Source: Hyaloperonospora brassicae
Lineage: Eukaryota > Oomycota > Peronosporomycetes > Peronosporales > Peronosporaceae
NCBI GenBank assembly: GCA_947650285.1
Contig: CANTFL010001416.1
Coordinates: forward strand, 1-64,000
Length of the DNA stretch: 64,000 bases
Reading direction: 5' to 3'
In this document: piece by piece, positions 57,011 through 64,000 of the stretch
How the letters are laid out: each line of letters starts with the position of its first letter
How positions within the stretch are numbered: the stretch's first letter is position 1
Program-made: the position numbers and the translations under genes
The notes under the pieces: model-generated
Database searches by the model: none
Told to the model about the DNA's origin: nothing
The model's input: only the letters and a program-made list of their open reading frames with translations

Positions 57011-57639
57011 GTGCTCGAGATCTGGTCCGGCCACCGAAGCGAGTATACTCAAGGAAAAGGAAGCGACAGGAAAGAGTCCAGGAATAGAGGATCGCGCTTT
57101 ACGTTGACGAGGGAACGCACGAGGCAGGTAATTTAGGCAGAGATAACGCTGATGTCACCAAGTCAGCAGATTCAAGTAAGTGGGCAGTTGCGGCTGTGCA
57201 GAACCAGCGACGTGGCTCATTACGCCAAGAAAGAAGGCCGTTATGTTATCACTTTGCGATGTACTGCGGTGGAATGCGTCATGATCTCTTTGGCGCACCC
57301 GTTTGTACATTGGTAAGCCACAAACGACACGGTGCGTTTTCACGCGCAATATATGCTCTGCTGGTCCATTTCGTACTGTAATGATGTAAAAGTGCTAGTC
57401 ACGCCGCGCGTCGAATATGCCCATTGGTGCACACATACAGCTCCGACTTTGCTAGTGACCAAAACAAAGCAATCACAAGGCTACAATGTGGACAGCATCG
57501 TTATCCGAACGAAATGGTTGACTGTATTGACGGTGCAGAGCATGTGACAGACTTGAGGTTGTGCAGAAAGAGTGATCATGTCTTGAGTAGGCAGATGTGT
57601 GGTCGTGCCGAGGTCAGGCTAAGCTCGCCATAGTGTATT
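57011..57639. other. 3' flank of the SAPS gene
   Basis: About 630 bases with no supportable gene. Confidence 0.5.
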
Positions 57640-58642
57640 CTAGTCGCGAGAGTCGACTATTCCACTGCCCTTATACGTACGGACGGTCAAGAGCGTTGGC
57701 ATGGAGCACTTTCTTTCGTGGATAGGAGCGGTGCATCGTATGACTTCTTTCGTGTCCATATGCCTGACAAAGAACGTCCGATAAATGTACGCAAAGGCGA
57801 GTGTGGCAGCCGCTCCGGTCTTCTCAGGCTTTTGTTCGGCATAAGGCCAAAACGTTTTGCCGCGATCCGTCCTCGAGCGATACATGAATCCATGCAATGA
57901 CGTTAGTAGCACAGCGACGTTGGCTATGGTCGTGACACTTTTGCAGCAACTGAGCAGCAAACGAACAGTAGTGGTCCGCAACAAAGCTGCCGCAGACGCA
58001 ACGACCTGTCGACAGTCCTGATGAGAGAGTCTTCAAGACTCACGTCCATTTGGCGTATAACTCGCACATCCACGCTGGAGCCAGACTCTGCGAACGCGCT
58101 ACCAAATGCCTTCGACATCGTCTGGAAGCCATGAGGCGCAAATGAAGCACCTGCTGCGAGTGAACGGTGCATACGTGTGGTGCCAGCGATCCATCGCCGG
58201 GTTGCTGGTAAAGAAGGCGCAGCCTCCGTCACGCCTGTTCCGGTGTGCATCGACGCGAGTGCAAATTGGTGAGCTTGCAGACCATATGTATGCACGATAG
58301 AGGGCCATGCGCGTGTTGATCCACATCATGTTTGCATAATAATAGGAGTCGAGCTTTGAGTGTCTGACGTTACGAAACGGTTCTGCTGACACGCCCGTGC
58401 CACGATGGAATTCATCAAGTCGCAGGGTTTCGTTTCTAGCCAAGTCTACTGCAAACGGGACACAGCGGACCCGGCCAATATCGACGCGTGGCGTTAGGCG
58501 ACGGATACAAACCCTTCGGCGAAACTGAACGATTCTCACCACAGCTTGGCGCAAACTAGCGTATCCGTTTCCGCCCACACGCCAGCCTGCTGCTATGTGT
58601 CTACGTTGCAACCGGTGAGCACACGAGCTCGTTCGTCTATCT
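57640..58642 (-). other. Possible split or decayed gene, unresolved
   Basis: On the minus strand three long open frames lie end to end: 58611-58099, 58295-57924 and 57984-57640. They contain stretches that look protein-like (RNVRHSKLDSYYYANMMW; then MHTGTGVTEAAPSL; then TGAAATLAFAYIYRTFFVRH, possibly a membrane segment). Joining them would need introns that I cannot place with confidence. An intron-containing gene, a pseudogene, or chance are all open. No family recognised. Confidence 0.3.
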
Positions 58643-61600
58643 TCACTTTCGCGCTGATCCCGCCTCGGTTAATTCCGCTTCCCTGTAACAGCGACAAAAA
58701 ACAATACGTGAGAAACATGCCTGATACACTATATGCATCATCCGAATTACGCACCATGGATTTATGCGATTGTTGTCCGATCCGTCATCGTCGTCCCAGG
58801 TGATGCGCAATGACTCCCACGGTAGCATCCCGTATTTGTCAAACGGCAAAGATCCTGCAGTCACGCCTCCATAGTACTCGCCTGGTTGACCTTGTGGGTT
58901 ACGGAAGAGCATACGGAATTTTTCTCCGCATCGCCACGTGTGGTTTACAGCCCGCAAGTAGCGACTCGTGTCCACGATATACTCAGTCAATCGGTTTTCC
59001 AATCGCAACATAGTGACAATCGAACGCGTCGGCAGCTTCCCACCGTCAACAATTGACTCGTCCTCGTTCGTCGACTCGCTTTTCTTCTCTGGAGACGATG
59101 GAGCTGCGCTGTTTTTCTCTACAAGCGACGGATTGTCATGGGTGTCTTCGCATGCACGAATTTCTTTGCCCCATTTCTTAATCTGTGCATCCGCTACGTT
59201 GACCAAGTTGTTGGCTAACGGCGGGAGTGTTGGAAAACGACCTTCACAAAAGAGCTGGCAATTGTCCCGGATGAGCCTCAGGTCAGCCATAAACTCGGCC
59301 TCCGTGTCATACTTCAGCTCGCTCGCCTTCTTCGCCATTTTACCGAGGTCCATGGGATGCAACACGATCTCCTTGTACTGAGGAAACTCCCGATTAGAAA
59401 CGGGCTCCAGGAACGGAACGGCATCAGCTAGCATCTTCAATCTAGCTAGAACGCGCAGGAACACTCGAGCTAGTCTCTGTTCTCGTGATGGCAAAGGACA
59501 CAGAAGACTGCCTGGCTTGCGAGCGCATTCGTGTCGCGACATATCTGTGATGGGTTGTAACATTGCCAACGCATAGGGGTCACCGCCACCGTGGTGATAT
59601 GATACACTTTTCACCGTGCAAATGACCGTTACATCTCGAGCAGGAGTGTCGCTGTTCTGGGTAAAACGTTTTCTTTTGGACTTCTCATCTTCTTTCAACG
59701 CGAGTGCGTGACCATCCCCGAAATAGACAACAACTGCTCCTGGCTCAGGAATAAAATTTCGGGTCTCTTTCGGTCGCAGCTTAAGCCACTCCTTCCGATC
59801 CAAGCGAATGTTCAAATCCAGGAAAGCCTCTACGTTAATGAACTCTTCCAGAAGCAAATGAAGCAGAAGCACCATCTGCGCGTATGTACAAGAACCTTCC
59901 AGGGCTAATCGCCACTCACGTCGCTTCCGCTGCCACGAAGGTCGGATCGTCTCCGCTCCCGAGCTCAAGGTCGTCACCGCGGTACTTTCCAATTCAGCAA
60001 ACAAATCAAGCTGCTCCTTGAACGATTTTGCCTCTACGACACGCTTGCTCCACGTTTGAGCTCCTTCCCACGAAGCAGGCAACGTTTTCGTGTTCACGAG
60101 CTGCTGCTTCAAGTAGATCAACATCTTCTGGGCGATGCTTCGTGCATTGATGACTCCGTCCGCGGCCGTGATTGTTACGGTCTCACTCTTACCGCCAGCC
60201 CCGTTATGCCATACGCCGCCGCGGAGAGGAAACATCTGAAGCTCGATGCCGTCCGTAGTATTCCACACGATCTCAAGCATATTCCCATCTTGCTTCTCAT
60301 GGAAATAATCAATCAGTTTGTCTTCCACGGACTGCAACTTTTTTAGCAGGTCAAGCTCGCGGACGCCCTTTGGATTTAGCCACTGCATGATTTCCATTAG
60401 CTGCGCTTTGCTACCACACACCACAAAATCTCCCGTATCTCCACGTTCGATAAACAGTCGTGGCTTCGTGTCATTCCTGAACATATAGTACGAGTTGTGA
60501 TACCGATCTCTTCCCAAAGGAGACTCGCGAATAACTATTGAGCTCAACTCGTTCGCCAGTACTTCCGCCTGGGCCTTTTTCTCCTGCTCCAAGGTTTTCT
60601 CATCTTCAACTTTCTCAGCCTGGATGTCCTCGAAAAACTTTCCAATGAACTTGTGGCGGCGTTTGATGCCTTCCGAGAACACGTTGTGCGAGTTGGGATG
60701 AATGCCTTGGTTGGCACAATCTCTCCTGAACGCATTCTCCCTTTCACGGCGCATTTTATCCGACTGTTTTCGGCTAAAATCCAAATCGGCCGCGCGCTTT
60801 CTATGGTTCTTGTAGATCAGCATCTCCTGTTCCACTTGGTCTGCCAAATACGCCCGCACGCTAGACAGCGTCAGGAATTCCGAGCAAATCCATGAAAGCG
60901 CACCGATTTTGTATGCTGATGGAAGTTCATGAAACTCCAAACAGTATAGTCCGTAGACAACATCGGCGTATTGAAACGACTCGAGCTCTTTCGCGAACGG
61001 GTCTTTCAGCTTCTCCTTTGCCTTCTCGCACTCTTCGATCCGGCTCTGGTTCGCGCGGATGCGTCCGACGACAAGCCTTTCATAATCTTGTTCGAACACG
61101 TCGGACAAAGCCACCGCAGCGCGACCTACCTCCGATTCCTCACCATTGTATAGCACAGCATTATCCCACACCAATCGAATATCTTCTGCAAACTTCTTGT
61201 GCCCATCGGGTCCCTCGTAGCCTCCCGAATCGATCGTTTTCTTGATAGTGCCCAAATCCATCGGGTTTTTGATGACTTGCGTGTAGTCTTCCAGACCTTT
61301 TGTAGTCATATCGACCGGAGCGTTGAAGGGAGCAGAATTGTTCTGCATGTACAGCGTTTGCCGGACAATCTCACAGCCAACCAAAGGCTCGACGTGTCCA
61401 ATGGACGGGTCGATTCCAAGATCCTTAGACATCAGCTGGCGGAGAATCTCTTGCCAGGTAACCGCATTCAGCATGTCACCGTAGGCACGCTCGCATGTTC
61501 CGTAGGTTCTTTCGCAATTGACAAACAAGTCAGATACCTTGATGTTGCTCTCGACAACAAGATCATCTACTAGTGACATGAACGACTTTTCCGACAAGAT

Positions 61601-64000
61601 GACTCGTAGGAATGCCATGAAAATACGAGCTAGACCGACGTGGGTTCCCTCATCAGAACGAGTCGTGATACACTCGACAAGGGCCTCCAGCGAGATTGAC
61701 TCTAGCCCCAAAAAACTCTTGAATGTGCAAATCGTCTGCCATGCCATGATGAGCTCGCCCAGCAAAGGACCCTTGATGCCCTTCAAACTGGAGCAGCTCA
61801 AGGGCAAGCTGTTTGTATTCACTGCGTCTCCTTCGAGTAGTTGCAAATCTTCCACAGGGTACTTGTGCTCTTGCTCTTTCTGCCTTCGCTCTTCGTCACG
61901 CTCATCTTTGAGACGTTGACGCACATCCTCGTCCCGTTGTTTTTTCTGAAGACGCTCATTTTCTCGTTTTACGCGACGAGCTTCACGCTCGGCCATTTCC
62001 TTTTGGTGTCGTGCTACGCGTAACGTGTAATTTTCGTGAAGACGATGCAACTGCTTAAAAAACATCGACTCTAAGTAGGTCTCTTTGTCAGAGAACAGGT
62101 TGGACACCTGGGCACGGATAAAGGGGTAATTTTTGACGAGAAACCAGGCGGACTACGAAGATAAAATGACAGCAACATGTTACAAAGTAAGTCCAGGTCA
62201 TCAATCTACCAGCATACATCAATGCACAGCAAAGCGTACCACCCGGTATCTCCCTTTCAGAGACACTTCGATTATCTGCTGCAACGTGGCTCGGTACGAG
62301 ACCTTTTTATTGATCGGCAGCCACTCCTTGAGAACGTACGCCACAAGGTAGCTGGCCTCAAATAAGCGACGAACGTGCTTGAAAGTATGTCGGTATGATG
62401 CGTGTGGCAACATGCCTGATAAAGGCCCTGCGATCTTGTACCAGGCATGAGGAGTGACAACCCACAACGTGGGATCGCCTTCTGCGTAATCCAGGCACCA
62501 ATCCGTGATTTCAGGAAGCCAGACACGAGCGCGAGCATATTCCGGTGGATGACGGAACCCGCACTCCATCAAGTTAAGCTCGTCAGGCGTACCATTGGCG
62601 TCCAATTCGACAGCCTGGTCGGTCCGCATGAGTTCGATTACATCATGAGGTAGACCAGCATTCCTCGAATCCACTCTGGTGCTTGGTCGTCTCTGTACTT
62701 GACCGGCTGGTCGCGTTCCGGAATCAACAGAGTTTCGGGGAAACGGATTTCTTGCTGCAACCTCAGGACTTGAGCGCCGGCTCGCTCGTGCCAATTCGAC
62801 CCTGTTCTCGGCATCGCTCCCGCCCGAAGAAGATCGCATATCGTCGTCGCTTTCACTTCCACTTGAGCTATTGCTTGCCGAGAACTGGAGCTCGCTAGCA
62901 TTATCTGAACCTCCACCAGCTGCACTGCGGTCGAAACGACGAATGTTTTCGTCGTCCGAGGTCATGTCACTGCTTTCACTATTAGAGCCAGAATGACCAT
63001 CCATTTGCGACAGTCGACTTAGCGAGAACGAACTGAGGGCACGATACACATGCGAATGGCGGAATATGCCACGTTTGCCCATGCCAGACTGCTCGTTCAT
63101 TTCACGTTCTTCGCATTCGCCGTCGCCTTGATACATCATTTCGCTATCCAACCTAGCGCGCTTAGTGTCACCTGGCGACATGTCACTGTGTTAGAACACG
63201 ACAGCGCACGCACGAAAAACGATGGTACCCGACAATCACCTCTGGGCCTCGCTCTTGACTTCGGAGCTGGAGACTTTGCAGGCGTGGACACAGAAGAATC
63301 TGTCCGAGAACGCTTCTTAGAGCGTGAGGGAAAAGCCGGAGATGCGAGAATGGGCTTGTTCGGGAGAGGTCGTTCCGTCAGCGGTAAATGCTCGACGACT
63401 GTACCGAACGCCATGATTTTCGGACGCTGGTCGCTCGGACGGTCTAGAATCTCGAGACTAACTGCTTTGCTGTGATCAGAGTATACACATACAGAATGGT
63501 GAGGCTTACATTCTCGAACACAATGGTGTTGACATTCGTACCCATTTTCGTCACAAAAGAAAAACATGTCCAAAAGACGCAGCGTATCGCTTTCCTGCGC
63601 GCACGGGTCGTTGAAATGGGCCGGAATGTTCGACTCAATTATTTCTTCGGGACTGCTTCCGGTGTAGGCTGGGTTCACAAGTGACAGTTCTCGTGCACCA
63701 CGAACCTCGCCCGCAAGTACAGTAGGCCCTGTTGGAATCAGTTTTGCTGAAAAACGTGGGCCATCTGGAACCACAGATTCCGCAAACAGCGCCCCGTTCA
63801 TCTTCCCAGCGAGTTCTGCACCACGTCTAGCGACAGCAGACTGCACACGACTCAAAGGCCGAGAGTTCAACCCTGTCGCAAGTGATGCTTTCCTACTACT
63901 AGCGGGCGCCGGTGCTCTCGTCCTTCTAGATGCATTCGTTACCGGATGATCACCCTTTATCCGACTGTCAACAGGCACCGCAGTACCACTGTGCTTCGCG
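58643..64000 (-). CDS. Large chromatin protein: RFTS-like, DDT, WHIM, two bromodomains, BRWD-like C-terminus (5' end beyond window)
   Basis: Read as one gene. Exons: from beyond 64000 to 63240; 63171-62243; 62107-58755; 58682-58643. Introns are 68, 135 and 72 bp with GT..AG ends, and all joins are in frame; about 1690 residues are visible. Order of parts: a basic N-terminal region with a Cys/His cluster (CDENGYECQHHCVREC); a serine-rich acidic stretch; an RFTS-like region with WVVTPHAWYKIAGPLSG (about 62515-62245); a long charged coiled coil; DDT (about 61765-61585); bromodomain 1 with NPMDLGTIKKT and LYNGEE (about 61360-61075); WHIM1 (about 60955) and WHIM2-like SPLGRDRYHNSYYMF (about 60530); bromodomain 2 with HPMDLGKMAKK (59440-59230); and a BRWD/PHIP-like region with DDDDGSDNN and NPW near the end. 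It is probably nuclear, in an ISWI-type remodelling complex (inferred). The last intron is a multiple of three with no stop, so retention would also give an open frame. Confidence 0.75.

Noticed and set aside
62108..62242. Two separate genes, with one ending near 62219 and the next starting at 62107
   Set aside because: The apparent start at 62107 is GTG. A GT..AG intron joins the frames exactly and continues the RFTS-like region into the charged coiled coil.

Overview
This is nuclear DNA from a eukaryote, most likely an oomycete of the Peronosporales (Phytophthora or downy mildew group). The evidence is: long, mostly intron-poor genes with short introns (65-135 bp, GT..AG); a tuberin (TSC2) gene; a plant-type ALDH10 aldehyde dehydrogenase; a small secreted protein carrying an EER motif of the oomycete-effector kind; and several Ty3/Gypsy families of the sort that fill oomycete genomes. 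The genus is inference.

Layout. 1-5682 and 19564-25240 are the two arms of a large inverted duplication. Each arm carries an intact, nearly identical aldo-keto reductase gene of the potassium-channel beta-subunit type (3222-4283 plus; 20963-22024 minus) and two nested LTRs. The left arm runs off the window start. The 13.9 kb between the arms is nested, decayed Gypsy elements: a chromodomain-bearing element on the plus strand (about 6.5-15.2 kb), a solo LTR inserted in its RNase H region with a 4-bp target duplication (12064-13224), and an opposing gag/LTR fragment (about 16-18.7 kb).

From 25.6 to 37.5 kb is a gene island: tuberin (four exons, minus), an aminoaldehyde/betaine aldehyde dehydrogenase (plus) and a small glycine-rich secreted protein (plus). 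From 38.4 to 53.3 kb is repeat-rich, gene-poor sequence: a second, mutated Gypsy element (38427 to about 43.9 kb), tandem repeats, a relic LTR, a tRNA-like sequence and about 5.8 kb of AT-rich DNA with no gene I can support.

From 53.4 to 64.0 kb is a second gene island: an F-box-like/Rossmann protein, a SAPS-domain phosphatase subunit with a tetranucleotide repeat directly before its start codon, and a very large chromatin gene (minus, running off the right edge) that combines an RFTS-like region, DDT, WHIM, two bromodomains and a BRWD-like C-terminus.

The cellular genes do not form a pathway. Tuberin and the SAPS subunit both belong to conserved growth and TOR/phosphatase signalling, but they are separated by about 23 kb and their proximity is probably chance. 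The main points of interest are the mosaic inverted duplication that ends exactly at an LTR terminus, the hairpin-laden LTR family with compensating changes between subfamilies, and the composite bromodomain gene. Many predicted start codons further upstream are GTG or TTG; I chose the first plausible ATG for these eukaryotic genes.
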